Notes: a model not told the origin generated them from the sequence alone. Numbered from the stretch's first letter, positions 22,302 to 32,876 are shown. The stretch: 64,000 bases of DNA from Nitrosomonas communis (GCF_001007935.1 NZ_CP011451.1:1302001-1366000); one strand, 5' to 3'. Program-made: numbers and translations.

Positions 22302-22415
22302 CAAGAATAACCTTTAAGTTATATCAGCCTTTCTCTCTTATCGTTTTTATCATGCTACATATTTGCTATGATGTGCTCATTATTTATGTAAAGAACTTGT
22401 GTACCTTATTTATTA

Positions 22416-23270
22416 ATGCTTAATATTGATTTGCATTGCCACTCTACAGTTTCAGATGGTCTTTTGACGCCTGCTCGCCTGGTAGAGCATGCCGTTTTAC
22501 GAGGCGTCAACGTCCTTGCGTTAACTGATCATGATGACGTAACAGGGCTGGCGGAAGCTCGTATTGCAGCGCGTGAGAAAAATATCATACTTATTAACGG
22601 CGTGGAAATCTCTGTCACATGGCAAAATAGAACCTTGCATATTATTGGCCTCAGAATCGATCCCGAATATCCTCCATTGGTGCAAGGTTTAGCATCGATT
22701 CGAGCAGGACGAGAAGAGCGTGCGCGTAACATTGCCATTCAACTGGAGCGTTGTGGCATTCATGGCAGTCTCGAAGGAGCCCATACTTATGCCGGAGGAC
22801 GATTGATTGGTCGTACCCATTTTGCCCGCTTTCTTGTGGAAAAAGGATATGCTAAAGATGTTCGATCAGTGTTCAAGAAATATCTGATAAAGGGTAAACC
22901 AGGTTATGCTCCTCACCAGTGGGCAGCCTTAAATGACGCAATCAGCTGGATACACGGTAGTGGTGGCCAGGCAGTCATCGCCCACCCAGCGCGCTACCAA
23001 TTAGGTAAGAACGTTCTCGATGCATTGTTACACGAATTTCGTGATCGTGGTGGGGTAGGTTTGGAAATTATCTCACCCAGCCATACACCCGATCAGATAA
23101 AACTGTTTGCACATCATGCCCAACAAATGAATTTATTGGCTTCATGTGGTTCTGATTATCATGGACCAGGCGAAAGCTATTTTGATCTTGGCCAATTACC
23201 GCCATTACCAGCTGGATGTATTCCCATCTGGCACGATTGGAATATTGAGCAAAAAATAAATCGTCACTGA
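22416..23270 (+). CDS. PHP-domain phosphoesterase (YciV/RNase AM-like)
   Basis: 284 residues. Polymerase-and-histidinol-phosphatase domain with metal ligands in DLHCHSTVSDG (about 5-15), ALTDHDDVTG (about 36-45), GVEIS, AHPARY and GSDYHGP. Close to the group that removes 3'-phosphate from nucleoside 3',5'-bisphosphates and trims rRNA 5' ends in E. coli. It heads a plus-strand run of PHP, YciO, site-2 protease, trpS, scpA and scpB that is conserved in many betaproteobacteria. Confidence 0.9.
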   Translation: MLNIDLHCHSTVSDGLLTPARLVEHAVLRGVNVLALTDHDDVTGLAEARIAAREKNIILINGVEISVTWQNRTLHIIGLRIDPEYPPLVQGLASIRAGREERARNIAIQLERCGIHGSLEGAHTYAGGRLIGRTHFARFLVEKGYAKDVRSVFKKYLIKGKPGYAPHQWAALNDAISWIHGSGGQAVIAHPARYQLGKNVLDALLHEFRDRGGVGLEIISPSHTPDQIKLFAHHAQQMNLLASCGSDYHGPGESYFDLGQLPPLPAGCIPIWHDWNIEQKINRH

Positions 23271-23358
23271 GTGACCGAACTAAGCCCGCACTACATTACA
23301 ATAAAGCATCAAAACATTAAAACATCAAAAAAACAAAAGAGTTGGATCTCACTAAATC

Positions 23359-23991
23359 ATGGCACAATTTTTTTCTATTCACCCACAAAACCCTCAACTA
23401 AGATTGTTACGACAAGCTGTTACGATTCTGCGTGAAGGCGGTATTATCGCTTATCCGACAGATTCGTGCTATGCACTCGGTTGTCAGATCGGTAACAAGG
23501 ATGCCATGGAACGTATCCGGACCATAAGGCAAGTTGATGAGCATCATCATTTCACATTAGTCTGCCGGGATCTGGCAGAAATTTCGACCTACGCCAAAGT
23601 AGACAATATTCAATACCGCTTACTCAAGGCGAATACACCGGGTAGTTACACCTTCATACTTAAAGCTAGTCGTGAAGTACCCCGCCGCTTGCAGCACCCC
23701 AAACGTCACACCATCGGCCTGCGTATTCCGCAGCATCCGATAGCCCACGGCCTACTGGCAGAATTGGATGAGCCGTTGTTGAGCTCCACGCTGATCTTGC
23801 CTGGGGATGAGCTACCGCTAAATGATGCCGAGGAAATCCGGCAACGCCTGGAAAATCAGGTAGACTTGGTGATTGATGCTGGCTCTTGTGGTGTAGAGAT
23901 GACCACCGTCATTGACTTAACCAGTGATGTGCCTGAAATAATTCGTACAGGAAAAGGCAGTCTTGCACCATTTGGGATAGCACATGGATAA
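23359..23991 (+). CDS. YciO/Sua5/YrdC-family protein (L-threonylcarbamoyladenylate synthase family)
   Basis: 210 residues. The YrdC fold is recognisable by GGIIAYPTDSCYALG (about 27-41), the RIRTIRQ helix, PGSYTFILKA and GLRIPQHP. Family members make threonylcarbamoyl-AMP for t6A in tRNA; the YciO branch has weaker or different activity, and this protein (SxTDSCYALG, SSTLI) looks like that branch. Its last 8 bases overlap the next gene, so translation is likely coupled. Confidence 0.9.
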   Translation: MAQFFSIHPQNPQLRLLRQAVTILREGGIIAYPTDSCYALGCQIGNKDAMERIRTIRQVDEHHHFTLVCRDLAEISTYAKVDNIQYRLLKANTPGSYTFILKASREVPRRLQHPKRHTIGLRIPQHPIAHGLLAELDEPLLSSTLILPGDELPLNDAEEIRQRLENQVDLVIDAGSCGVEMTTVIDLTSDVPEIIRTGKGSLAPFGIAHG

Positions 23992-24658
23992 CTTAGATAG
24001 TATCATTCTAGGGATCGCCCTTTACGCACTCCCAGTTATTTTTGCTATTACCTTACATGAAGCGGCGCATGGTTATGTGGCCAAACACTATGGCGATTTG
24101 ACCGCGTACATGGAGGGACGCATCACACTCAATCCAATTAAGCATATCGATCCGATAGGAACCATTATCGTGCCACTGACGCTATTTATCATCAGCAAAG
24201 TGACTATGGGCACAGGCTTTCTGTTTGGTTGGGCCAAACCGGTACCCGTTAATTTCAGTCAGTTACGGCACCCTAAGCGCGACATGCTGTGGGTAGCAGC
24301 AGCGGGACCCGGCGCTAATCTTTTCATGGCTTGTTGCTGGGCGTTGATCATAAAGCTTGGATTGGCTTTTCCAGAAAACATTTATGCTAAACCAATGATT
24401 CTCATGGGTATGGCCGGAATTGAAATCAACCTCGTTCTGATGGTATTGAATCTCTTGCCCATACCACCACTGGATGGTGGACGTATGGCGGTCAGTTTAC
24501 TGCCGCATCGTCTTGCTTACCAATTCTCGAAGATTGAGCCTTATGGGTTTATGATTCTATTATTATTGTTAATGACTGGCATGCTAGGTGCGATTATCTT
24601 GCCATTTATTCTCCTTATGAAGCAGTTCATTGTTTCGGTATTTGGATTGTATATCTGA
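23984..24658 (+). CDS. Site-2 protease family zinc metalloprotease (M50)
   Basis: 224 residues, about six membrane helices. The zinc motif HEAAH (HExxH) lies at about 25-29, and the third-ligand motif NLLPIPPLDGGRM at about 156-168. Intramembrane peptidase of the short YwhC/Rip-like group; no PDZ domain. Substrate unknown. Overlaps yciO by 8 bases. Confidence 0.92.
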   Translation: MDNLDSIILGIALYALPVIFAITLHEAAHGYVAKHYGDLTAYMEGRITLNPIKHIDPIGTIIVPLTLFIISKVTMGTGFLFGWAKPVPVNFSQLRHPKRDMLWVAAAGPGANLFMACCWALIIKLGLAFPENIYAKPMILMGMAGIEINLVLMVLNLLPIPPLDGGRMAVSLLPHRLAYQFSKIEPYGFMILLLLLMTGMLGAIILPFILLMKQFIVSVFGLYI

Positions 24659-24761
24659 TCAGGCCATGAAAAGCCAAAGGGTGTGCCTTTTATCAATCAA
24701 TAACATGTAGATGCGCTTATTTTATCTCCGACTAACCTTGTATTAATTTAGGATTTGTAGC

Positions 24762-25964
24762 ATGTTTGCTGATCGCGTTTTATCAGGAATGCGCCCGACC
24801 GGTAATCTACATTTAGGGCACTATCATGGTGTGTTGAAAAATTGGGTCACCTTGCAGCAGCAATACGAATGTTTGTTTTTCGTGGCTGACTGGCATGCGT
24901 TGACTACTCACTACGACTCACCCGAACTCATCGAGCAGCATACTTGGGACATGATTATTGACTGGCTGGCTGCAGGCGTCGATCCTGCGCACGCCACCCT
25001 GTTCATTCAGTCAAAGGTGCCCGCCCATGCTGAACTCTATCTGTTGCTTTCGATGATTACACCGCTCGGATGGCTGGAACGCGTTCCCACCTATAAAGAC
25101 CAACAGGAAAAATTGACCGAAAAAGATTTGAGTACCTATGGCTTCCTGGGGTATCCTCTGCTGCAAAGCGCAGATATTCTCATTTATCGCGCTAACCTGG
25201 TTCCTGTCGGTGAAGATCAGGCACCCCATCTCGAGTTCACCCGTGAAATCTCGCGTCGCTTTAATCATATTTTTGGTAAAGAACCTGGTTTTGAAGAAAA
25301 GGCACAACTGGCCATCAAAAAGCTTGGCTCCAAAAAATCCAGGCTCTATAGCGAATTACGCACTCGCTTTCAGGAACAGGGCGATGAAAGTGCGCTGGAA
25401 GAAGCCAGATCCTTGCTGAATGAGCAGCAAAATCTCAGTATGGGTGACCGTGAGCGCTTATTCGGCTATCTGGAAGGAGGCGGCAGAGTGATCCTGTCGG
25501 AGCCCCAGACCCTCCTTACGCAAGCATCAAGAATGCCAGGGCTGGATGGTCAGAAAATGTCCAAATCCTATAATAACACCATCAGTTTGCGTGAAGACGC
25601 TGACAGCATCGTGAAAAAAATCCGCACCATGCCGACAGATCCAGCGCGCATACGGCGCAGCGATCCGGGCGATCCAGCCAAGTGCCCAGTGTGGTCGTTT
25701 CATACTGTTTATTCCAACGACGAGGTCAGGAATTGGGTGCAGTGGGGCTGCAAAAGCGCGGGGATTGGCTGCCTGGAATGCAAACAGCCCGTAATTGACG
25801 CTATTCTGGCTGAGCAGGCCCCTATTTGCGAGCGGGCCAAAATGTATGAGGAAGATCCGGCACTGGTCAGGCATATTATTGAGGATGGCTGTGAAAAAGC
25901 AAGCAAACTGGCAGAAGATACCATGCGCGATGTCAGGGAAGTCATGGGACTGAATAATGCTTAA
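24762..25964 (+). CDS. trpS: Tryptophanyl-tRNA synthetase
   Basis: 400 residues, about 65 longer than the E. coli enzyme. Class I signatures are GNLHLGHYHG (HIGH type, about 15-24) and KMSKSYNN. The extra length is an insertion before KMSKS (about 180-250, LGSKKSRLYSELRTRF to EGGGRVILSE) as in other betaproteobacterial TrpS. It charges tRNA-Trp. Separate from the preceding gene by about 100 bases. Confidence 0.97.
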   Translation: MFADRVLSGMRPTGNLHLGHYHGVLKNWVTLQQQYECLFFVADWHALTTHYDSPELIEQHTWDMIIDWLAAGVDPAHATLFIQSKVPAHAELYLLLSMITPLGWLERVPTYKDQQEKLTEKDLSTYGFLGYPLLQSADILIYRANLVPVGEDQAPHLEFTREISRRFNHIFGKEPGFEEKAQLAIKKLGSKKSRLYSELRTRFQEQGDESALEEARSLLNEQQNLSMGDRERLFGYLEGGGRVILSEPQTLLTQASRMPGLDGQKMSKSYNNTISLREDADSIVKKIRTMPTDPARIRRSDPGDPAKCPVWSFHTVYSNDEVRNWVQWGCKSAGIGCLECKQPVIDAILAEQAPICERAKMYEEDPALVRHIIEDGCEKASKLAEDTMRDVREVMGLNNA

Positions 25965-26215
25965 GGAAGCCCTGAAGATATGCGCTCTTCTCTTCTTTCA
26001 AACAAAGAGGAGGTGAAGCCATCGTAGCGAGCGACTTAAAAACGCAAGGTGGACGGAATGCACAAACGCAAAAACAAGCTTACAAGTCTTGGCGAAGCCA
26101 CTATCAGATAGAGAGGGAGAGATGGCATATCGCCCGGCACGGCGATTGGGGCGCACAATAGGTCTATGAAAGAAACTTTGTTTGCCCAACCTCTGGACAA
26201 AACTTATCTTCGCTC

Positions 26216-27025
26216 ATGAACATATTGAACGATACGGATAATAAGCTTCCCATTGCCAAGGTTTGCGGCCAGCCGGTATTGGAAATACCGCGCGATCTTT
26301 ATATTCCGCCCGAAGCTCTGGAAGTTTTTCTCGATACGTTTGAAGGACCGCTTGATTTATTGCTCTATCTCATTCGCAAGCACAATCTCGATATCCTCGA
26401 TATCCCGATGGCAGAGCTGACCCAGCAGTATATGGCGTATGTGCAAATGATGCGTGCCGATCAATTCGAGCTAGCAGCAGAATATCTGCTCATGACTGCA
26501 TTGCTGATCGAGATCAAGTCACGCATGTTGCTGCCACCCCCTGTCACAGAAATTGAAGAGGAAGCCGATCCACGTGCTGAACTGGTGCGCCGCCTGCTGG
26601 AATACGAGCAGATGAAAAAGGCCGCCATGCGCCTTGACGAATTACCGCAGGCTAATCGCGATTTTGCACTGGTGCAGGTAGCCATTGATCAGGTGGCAGC
26701 CAGGCCGCTCCCTCACGTCAATGCAGAGGATTTACGCCATGCGTGGCTCACGCTGCTCGAACGCGCAAAAGTCAACCGCCATCATCATATCGGCCAGGAA
26801 CAGATTTCAGTACGTGCCTGCATGAGCCAAATCCTGCGCACATTACAGGGTGGCAAGGTCGTTCGCTTTGATGAATTATTCAGCCAAACGACCAGTATCA
26901 TGGAAATTATCGCCCATTTTCTTGCCTTGCTGGAGCTTGCCAAGGAAACGCTGGTCACTATCGAACAATCCGAGAGTTTTGCAACGATTTATGTCAAATC
27001 AACCCAACCCGCTACTGCCCTCTGA
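26216..27025 (+). CDS. scpA: Segregation and condensation protein A
   Basis: 269 residues. Kleisin subunit that bridges SMC heads with ScpB in chromosome compaction. Typical N-terminus [19 protein letters not shown] (about 42-60) and TQQYMAYV, then [17 protein letters not shown]. The C-terminal winged helix is present. Overlaps scpB by 35 bases. Confidence 0.96.
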   Translation: MNILNDTDNKLPIAKVCGQPVLEIPRDLYIPPEALEVFLDTFEGPLDLLLYLIRKHNLDILDIPMAELTQQYMAYVQMMRADQFELAAEYLLMTALLIEIKSRMLLPPPVTEIEEEADPRAELVRRLLEYEQMKKAAMRLDELPQANRDFALVQVAIDQVAARPLPHVNAEDLRHAWLTLLERAKVNRHHHIGQEQISVRACMSQILRTLQGGKVVRFDELFSQTTSIMEIIAHFLALLELAKETLVTIEQSESFATIYVKSTQPATAL

Positions 27026-27677
27026 AATACTCACCCCCTTCAGCGAGCCTGACATCAGCAAAATTCTGGAAACAGCCCTGCTGACCACACAAGAACCCCT
27101 TGCCCTGGCAGAATTGAAGCAACTGTTCGAGGGCGAAGTCAGCAGCAAACTGCTGCAAGCGTTACTCGAAAAATTACAAGAAAAATGGCGTGACAGCGGC
27201 ATCGAACTGGTCAATACCGTCGGCGGCTGGCGCTTTCGCAGCAAACAGGAAATGCAGGTCTTCCTCGACCGGCTCAACCCGCAGAAACCTCCGCGCTACT
27301 CACGCGCAGTGCTGGAGACCTTGGCAATCATCGCCTACCGCCAACCTGTGACGCGCGGTGATATCGAAGAAATCCGCGGTGTGGCAGTCTCCAGCAACAT
27401 CCTGAAAACTCTGGAAACACGCGGCTGGATCGAAGCCGTCGGCCAGCGCAACGTGCCCGGCAGACCTTCTCTCTACGCCACGACAAAGAGCTTTCTCAAT
27501 GACCTCAATCTGCAATCACTTGAACAATTGCCAGCATTGGATGAGCTGGCGACACTTACTGACTTACCTGAACCTCAGGATCAGGAGCTATCCACCGATT
27601 CAGAGACGACGAAAATGTTGGAGTCCGGGCAAGCAGATTCACTTCAGAATATCACATCTGCGCCATCAGTACATTAA
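26991..27677 (+). CDS. scpB: Segregation and condensation protein B
   Basis: 228 residues from ATG at 26991 ([14 protein letters not shown]); the longer open frame back to 26850 is only a reading of the overlap with scpA. Two winged-helix domains; the hallmark [19 protein letters not shown] lies at about 103-121, followed by [14 protein letters not shown] and GRPSLYATT. It partners ScpA and SMC. The tail after about 180 is acidic and variable. Confidence 0.96.
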   Translation: MSNQPNPLLPSEILTPFSEPDISKILETALLTTQEPLALAELKQLFEGEVSSKLLQALLEKLQEKWRDSGIELVNTVGGWRFRSKQEMQVFLDRLNPQKPPRYSRAVLETLAIIAYRQPVTRGDIEEIRGVAVSSNILKTLETRGWIEAVGQRNVPGRPSLYATTKSFLNDLNLQSLEQLPALDELATLTDLPEPQDQELSTDSETTKMLESGQADSLQNITSAPSVH

Positions 27678-27687
27678 GTAACGCAGT

Positions 27688-28436
27688 TTACTTGTTGGAA
27701 AAAGCCTCGGTTTGGCTTTTCAGCGCATTGCATAAGGCCATGAGTTGGTCGACTTTGGCGACGACACGGTGTTGTTCATTAGTAGAAGGCGAAGCAAGCA
27801 GATATCTGCTTAACTTGTCACCCGTTAGGTATCGTCTTATTGATGCACCAGTAAAATACTTATCTAATCTTCCTAATTTTGAATCTGTAGCCAAGCAAAT
27901 TTGCAAATACTCAGCTAAGATACCTTTCAGCGGTCTTGCACGATGAATAGCTTTCTGAAAAATAAATTTCCTTTGATTGGTCATACCAGATAGCGCAGCG
28001 CCCTGACCCCCGCCCTCACAAATCAATAAATCTCCTGGCATGATCCTGAATTCTTCAAGCTCTTCATTCTCAAACTTCATCTCCTTAATATCGTTCAGAT
28101 CAAAAGTATGCCATTGAACATTGGTATTCCTAAGATACGGCATGAAAATATCTTTATTCCTTTATTTATCGAGCATTTTACCCAATCGGGTATAAGTTAT
28201 TTCTCCAAATCTTACCCATTTCCACTCCTCCGGTAATTCGTAAGGCACATCCTCTGGCTTAATCGCTGGCAGCGGTCTAGCTGCCTTGATCTTTCCTCCT
28301 TCACTAGCTGCTGTTTTTCAGCTTGGATTTCTTTGAGTAGTTCACTGGCAGGAGGATCATTCGAGTCTTGCGGCACGAGCTTGCCCATGACTGCAAGTTG
28401 CAAAATGGCTTTGCGCAGCTCAGTGACGTTTTCATT
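27688..28436 (-). pseudogene. hsdS: Type I restriction specificity subunit HsdS, C-terminal remnant
   Basis: Begins within the central conserved helix (NENVTELRKAIL, QLAVMGKLVPQD, LLKEIQAEKQQLVKE), shifts frame near 28290, continues with PYELPEEWKWVRFGEITYTR and LGKMLDK, then TAA, and again in frame RNKDIFMPYLRNTNVQW to the C-terminal helix (ASPSTNEQHRVVAKVDQLM). The first target-recognition domain is absent. The protein would normally give DNA sequence specificity in a type I restriction-modification complex. It is fused directly to an hsdR remnant, and no hsdM is present. Confidence 0.85.
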
Positions 28437-29236
28437 GCTAAGGCTTGGTAGAGGGAGAGGTAGATTTCATAGGATTTATTCAACTGCCGTTTCTGGATTT
28501 TGATATGGCCGCACCAAACGGCTTGAAATCATTGGTCATAGTCTGACCGACCAGAATATTACGATCTGCCAGAAACAAAATGCGCTTCCTGGCCTTGGCT
28601 TTCCACAAACGCCAGATGATCTGAAAGGCGGTGAAAGTTTTACCGGTGCCGGTTGCCATGACCAACAGAATGCCCTGCTTGCCCTGCGCAATCGCCTCGA
28701 TGATGCGATTGATGGTAAGCAACTGGTAGTAACGTGGGGTTTTATTGCTGCCGTCACTATAATAATCCTGCGTAATCAGAGCATGCTGCCGCCCATGGGT
28801 ATGAATGCCCTTATGCATCAGCCACTGCTGCCACAGCATGTCGGCCGAGGAAATTCATGTAGGCCCAGTTCGCGTTCGACAAGGCCATCGGCTGTAATTT
28901 TGTTATGAAACAAAAAGCCATCACCATTCGAGCTGAAGATGAAAGTCACCTGCAACAGCTCGGCATAATTCAGTCACTGTTGCTACCAGCGCCGATGGCG
29001 TGATTGTTGTCCTTGGCTTCGATCACGGCAATCGGTATATTGGGCTTGTAGAACAACACATAATCAGCCCGCTTGTGCTGCGCGCGCGTGTGCAAGCGAC
29101 CACGCACAATGATACGCCCTTTAGTCAGCAGAAATTCTTCCCGCACCTGGCTTGCGATATTCCACCCTGCCTGTTGCAAGGCAGGCGTAATGAATTGGGT
29201 GCAGATATCGCGTTCAGAGAGTTGCTTTTTATGTAT
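28437..29236 (-). pseudogene. hsdR: Type I restriction endonuclease HsdR, N-terminal remnant
   Basis: The homologous reading starts at codon ATA (29236), followed by HKKQLSERDICTQFITPA; relatives have ATG there, so the start codon appears lost. The nuclease motif is intact (KRADYVLFYK and AVIEAKDNN, about 60-80). A frame change follows near 28970, then the helicase part with [14 protein letters not shown] (Walker A) and [14 protein letters not shown]. Past FKPFGAAI another indel follows, then KSYEIYLSLYQALA, where the protein joins hsdS. The rest of the helicase and the C-terminus are missing. Confidence 0.85.
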
Positions 29237-29276
29237 GATTCAACTCTCTCGCTTCTTTTTCGCTCGATAATGCTGC

Positions 29277-30092
29277 TTACTTGTTAGCCGCAATCAATTG
29301 AGGTGTTAAGTGCGGTGCAATAATTTGCAGCAACTGCACGAAAATCTTGGGATTGCCTGCAACAATCTGCCCGCTTTTCAGGTAATTCTCATTGCCTTCC
29401 AGATCGCTGACCAGTCCGCCTGCTTCAAGAATAAGCAGACAGCCTGCGGCGATATCCCAGGGAGACAAACCGATTTCCCAGAAACCATCATAACGCCCGG
29501 CGGCCACATAGGCCAGATCAAGCGCAGCGGAACCAGGACGACGGATGCCAGCCGTTTTGGGGATGATATCCTTGAACATGGCGAGGTAAGCTTCCAGAAA
29601 GGACAGATCCCGGAACGGAATACCCGTCCCGATCAAAGAATCAGCCAACAGACCGCGCTTACTGACGCGGATGCGTTGATCGTTAAGATAAGCGCCACGC
29701 CCACGGCTGGCGGTAAATAATTCATTGCTGACGGGGTCGTACACGACCGCTTGGGATAACACCCCTCGATGCAATAATGCAATCGATACCGCATATTTGG
29801 GAAAACCATGCAGAAAATTAGTCGTGCCATCCAGCGGATCAATAATCCATTGGTATTCTGATTTTTTGGCGTCTCCACGATTACCGCTTTCTTCTGCTAG
29901 AATTGAATGGGTAGGATAAGCATCCATCAATACTTTAATGATGGCTTCTTCAGCCGCACCATCTACTTCACTGACAAAATCACTGTGCGATTTGCGTGAA
30001 ACTGTCAGAATATCGAGGTTCCGTGAAGCCTGATTGATAATACTGCCTGCACGGCGCGCGGCTTTTACCGCGATGGTTAGCATTGGATGCAT
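29277..30092 (-). CDS. suhB: Inositol-1-monophosphatase family protein SuhB
   Basis: 271 residues from ATG at 30092 ([16 protein letters not shown]); an upstream frame is longer but overlaps the trmJ start and is rejected. Metal-binding motifs: the EES in ILAEESGN (about 65-72), [17 protein letters not shown] (about 83-99) and [12 protein letters not shown]. Magnesium-dependent phosphatase; in E. coli SuhB also acts in rRNA transcription antitermination. Divergent from trmJ with 48 bases between. Confidence 0.96.
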   Translation of the reverse strand: MHPMLTIAVKAARRAGSIINQASRNLDILTVSRKSHSDFVSEVDGAAEEAIIKVLMDAYPTHSILAEESGNRGDAKKSEYQWIIDPLDGTTNFLHGFPKYAVSIALLHRGVLSQAVVYDPVSNELFTASRGRGAYLNDQRIRVSKRGLLADSLIGTGIPFRDLSFLEAYLAMFKDIIPKTAGIRRPGSAALDLAYVAAGRYDGFWEIGLSPWDIAAGCLLILEAGGLVSDLEGNENYLKSGQIVAGNPKIFVQLLQIIAPHLTPQLIAANK

Positions 30093-30140
30093 TTTATAAG
30101 ACCAAGAAATAAAAAGAATTAAGAAAAGGTTAATTTTAAT

Positions 30141-30878
30141 ATGAATCGCTGCTGTCCGCTCGCCAATGTCCATATCGTATTAAGCCATACCACTCATCCC
30201 GGCAATATCGGCGCAACCGCAAGAGCCATGAAAACAATGGGGTTAAGCACGCTCTGCCTGGTCAATCCTAAATCTTTTCCGAATAATGAGGCAAACGTGC
30301 GTGCCAGCAACGCGCGGGACATCCTTGAGCAAGCCAGCGTGGTGAGCAGCCTGGAAGAAGCGCTGCATGATACTGTGCTTTCCATAGCAATGACTGCCCG
30401 CACGCGCGATCTCTCCAATCGAATTCTTGATGCGAGGCAGGCCGCAAAGGTGTTACTTGAGCATGCATCCAACGCTCCAGTAGCGCTGATTTTTGGTAGA
30501 GAAAGCTCTGGTCTGACCACAGCCGAAATCAGCAAGTGCCAGCTCACTGTGCATATTCCGACCAATCCCGATTATTCTTCGCTCAATCTGGCCGCTGCCG
30601 TGCAAATCATGGCGTATGAACTGCGTATGGCGTTGACCGAAACAACACTGATAGCTCCTCAGCAGCCAGCTTATCAGCTTGCTAACTTCTACGAGGTTGA
30701 GTTATTTTATCACCACCTGGAACAAGCCATGATCGACAGCGGGTTTCTCGACCCCAGGCAGCCCAAACGTCTCATGCAACGGCTGCGTCGTATGTTCGCG
30801 CGTACGCAACTGGAAAAAGAAGAAGTCAACATATTGCGCGGGATACTCAGTGCATTGGAAAAGCATCGTTCAACATAA
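30141..30878 (+). CDS. trmJ: tRNA (cytidine/uridine-2'-O-)-methyltransferase TrmJ
   Basis: 245 residues. SPOUT-family methyltransferase that modifies position 32 in the anticodon loop using SAM. N-terminal [20 protein letters not shown] (about 15-34), then [16 protein letters not shown] (about 110-125) and [18 protein letters not shown] (about 135-152), which form the knot. Divergent from suhB. Confidence 0.96.
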   Translation: MNRCCPLANVHIVLSHTTHPGNIGATARAMKTMGLSTLCLVNPKSFPNNEANVRASNARDILEQASVVSSLEEALHDTVLSIAMTARTRDLSNRILDARQAAKVLLEHASNAPVALIFGRESSGLTTAEISKCQLTVHIPTNPDYSSLNLAAAVQIMAYELRMALTETTLIAPQQPAYQLANFYEVELFYHHLEQAMIDSGFLDPRQPKRLMQRLRRMFARTQLEKEEVNILRGILSALEKHRST

Positions 30879-31031
30879 GTCATGTTGTTTGGATTGACTT
30901 AGCCAGCTTATTTAGCGATGATTGCAACTGATACTTCTTCAACCACCTTTTGAGATGGTAAGTTAACTGACTATTCACACTGTATCGTCAGTTATTTCAC
31001 AAACTCACTGATTGATTACAATATAAAAGGA

Positions 31032-31781
31032 ATGACCATGACAACCAATATACTTTTTAAACACAAAGTTAATGCCATTATCAGCAGCAAGCACTTATTA
31101 AAACATCCTTTTTATATGGCTTGGACCGAAGGCAAATTGACCAAAGATCAGTTGCGCCATTATGCGGAACAATATTTTTATAATGTCCTGGCTGAACCGA
31201 CCTATTTAAGTGCGGTTCATTTCAACACCCCTCATATTCATGCTGAAACGAATAGCGGTGATATCAGTGTGCGTCAGGAAATACTCAAAAATTTGATTGA
31301 TGAAGAACATGGTGACGGTAACCACCCTGCTTTATGGAAAGCCTTTGCCTTTGCCTTGGGTGCGGATGATAAAAGCCTGGCTAATGCCCCTGCTCTGCCT
31401 GAAACAGAAAATCTGGTTTCGACCTTCCGTGATATTTGCCTGAATCAGCCTTTTTATGCAGGCCTGGCTGCACTGCATGCATTTGAGTCACAAGTTCCTG
31501 ATATCGCCGCAGTGAAAATTGATGGGCTGGCCAAATTCTACGGCATGAGCAATCCGAAAGACTATGCATTCTTCTCGGTTCATCAGCAAGCCGACATCTA
31601 CCATTCACAAGCCGAATGGGCCATCATTGAACGCTTTGCTGATACGCCGGAAAAACAAGCTGAAGTGCTCGCGGCGACTCAGCGAGCCTGCGACGCCCTC
31701 TGGAAGTTCCTGGATGGTATTCATGAAACCTATTGCGCGAATCTGATCTGCGAGCAAAAGTCGGCTGTGACACTGCACTAA
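31032..31781 (+). CDS. CADD-family di-metal oxygenase, probable para-aminobenzoate synthase
   Basis: 249 residues, PqqC/TenA-like helical fold. All six metal ligands of the chlamydial CADD protein have counterparts at constant offset: Glu91, His98, Glu152, His184, Asp188 and His191. The tyrosine consumed as substrate in CADD (Tyr27, motif HTFY) corresponds to Tyr28 here (HPFY), and Lys152 of CADD to Lys162. In Chlamydia and in Nitrosomonas europaea (NE1434) such proteins supply para-aminobenzoate for folate without PabABC. The alignment is from memory of the CADD sequence. It stands alone with its own leader, and a strong hairpin follows it. Confidence 0.9.
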   Translation: MTMTTNILFKHKVNAIISSKHLLKHPFYMAWTEGKLTKDQLRHYAEQYFYNVLAEPTYLSAVHFNTPHIHAETNSGDISVRQEILKNLIDEEHGDGNHPALWKAFAFALGADDKSLANAPALPETENLVSTFRDICLNQPFYAGLAALHAFESQVPDIAAVKIDGLAKFYGMSNPKDYAFFSVHQQADIYHSQAEWAIIERFADTPEKQAEVLAATQRACDALWKFLDGIHETYCANLICEQKSAVTLH

Positions 31782-31792
31782 TTGAGCCTACC

Positions 31793-31818
31793 CGGGTGGA
31801 TAGTGATCTATCCACCCG
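31793..31818 (+). terminator. Hairpin terminator after the CADD gene
   Basis: A perfect 11-bp stem (CGGGTGGATAG at 31793-31803, CTATCCACCCG at 31808-31818) with a TGAT loop, 11 bases after the stop. No long T-run follows, so termination efficiency is uncertain; it may also serve the metR remnant arriving from the other side. Confidence 0.65.
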
Positions 31819-31848
31819 ACATCATGAGCATTGTCTTCCTCTCCACCT

Positions 31849-32760
31849 TCATTCCAGCGGAATGGCTCCCTCTAACGTAGCAAAGCATTGATCCCGGTTG
31901 GTAGTCACAAAATCCTGCAAGCAGGTAAGAGAAGCATCCCCTTCGCGTGCCGATATGAATAAATCGCTCCATAGCCCATTGGCGCCAATGCGCCGCGCGA
32001 TGACGTAATCGTGATCGACATAACTTTTGATGCCCCAATTGGGCAAGCAGCGATTCCCCGGCGGCTTGCCACTAATTGTAAAATAGCCACGGCCAGCTCC
32101 GCTGTGCGTCGCTGGCAAGATATGCCTGCAGGCAACAATACCTTGCTTATCAGGTCAATACGCTCTTCTGGTACGGGATAAGTGATCAGCTGGTATCGGC
32201 AAAATCGGCCGCCATCAGCACCCTTTTTTAGTCAGCTCATGACCGGGCGCAAGCACCGCCAGAATTTCAAAACGAAACAAGGGATAGTGAACAATGCCTC
32301 GCTGCGGTTTGTTCTCTGAACCAGTCACAATATCCGCTTCCTCGCGCTTCAGCAGCTTGATAGGATCAGCATGAAATCCGGAAACCAGATCCAGTTCCAC
32401 TTCCGGCCAATGCTTGCGGAAAGTATCCATGATTGGTATCAACCAGTCAAAACAGGTATGGCATTCCAGCGCTATACGTAAATTTCCGCTTGTTCGCTGG
32501 GTCATTCTGGCGAGATCACGCTCAGCTGCCTGCACTTCCTTGATCACTTTTTCAGCTAACAGAACAAGACGCTCTCCTGCATCGGTCAATTGGATAGCGT
32601 GTCCCTGCCGTTGAATCAGCAATATCTGATAATAATCCTGTTACGCCTTAATCTAATGGGAAAGTGCCGATTGCGTAAGATGCACGCGCTTGGCGGAGAG
32701 CGATAAACTGCCGGTTTCCTGGAGTGCAGTCAAGGTTCGAAGATGACGTAATTCGAGCAT
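31849..32760 (-). pseudogene. metR: LysR-type regulator MetR, decayed
   Basis: The ATG at 32760 begins [20 protein letters not shown], the HTH follows ([14 protein letters not shown]), then TAG, IKA, TAA, and QDYYQILLIQRQGHAIQL. The central part reads through to HELTKKGC. A frame change leads to the C-terminal effector domain, which is spread over three frames (LPAGISCQRRTAELAVAIL, LVASRRGIAACPIG, then SYVDHDYVIARRIGANGLWS). At least two nonsense codons and several indels. MetR activates metE with homocysteine as co-regulator; the divergent neighbour is a decayed metE. Confidence 0.85.
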
Positions 32761-32777
32761 ATCAACTTAAGCAAGCA

Positions 32778-32790
32778 TGAATCTAATTCA
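32778..32790. promoter_or_regulatory. MetR-box (TGAA-N5-TTCA)
   Basis: TGAATCTAATTCA matches the MetR consensus TGAANNNNNTTCA exactly. It lies in the 116-base divergent space between the metR and metE remnants, where MetR would act on both. It persists although both genes are dead. Confidence 0.6.
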
Positions 32791-32876
32791 TAATTCTAAT
32801 ATATTTTTTCATTTTATTCACAGTTTGATCTGCCACACAATGATTGCTTTTTTAATACCCTAAGAGAAGAGTAATT

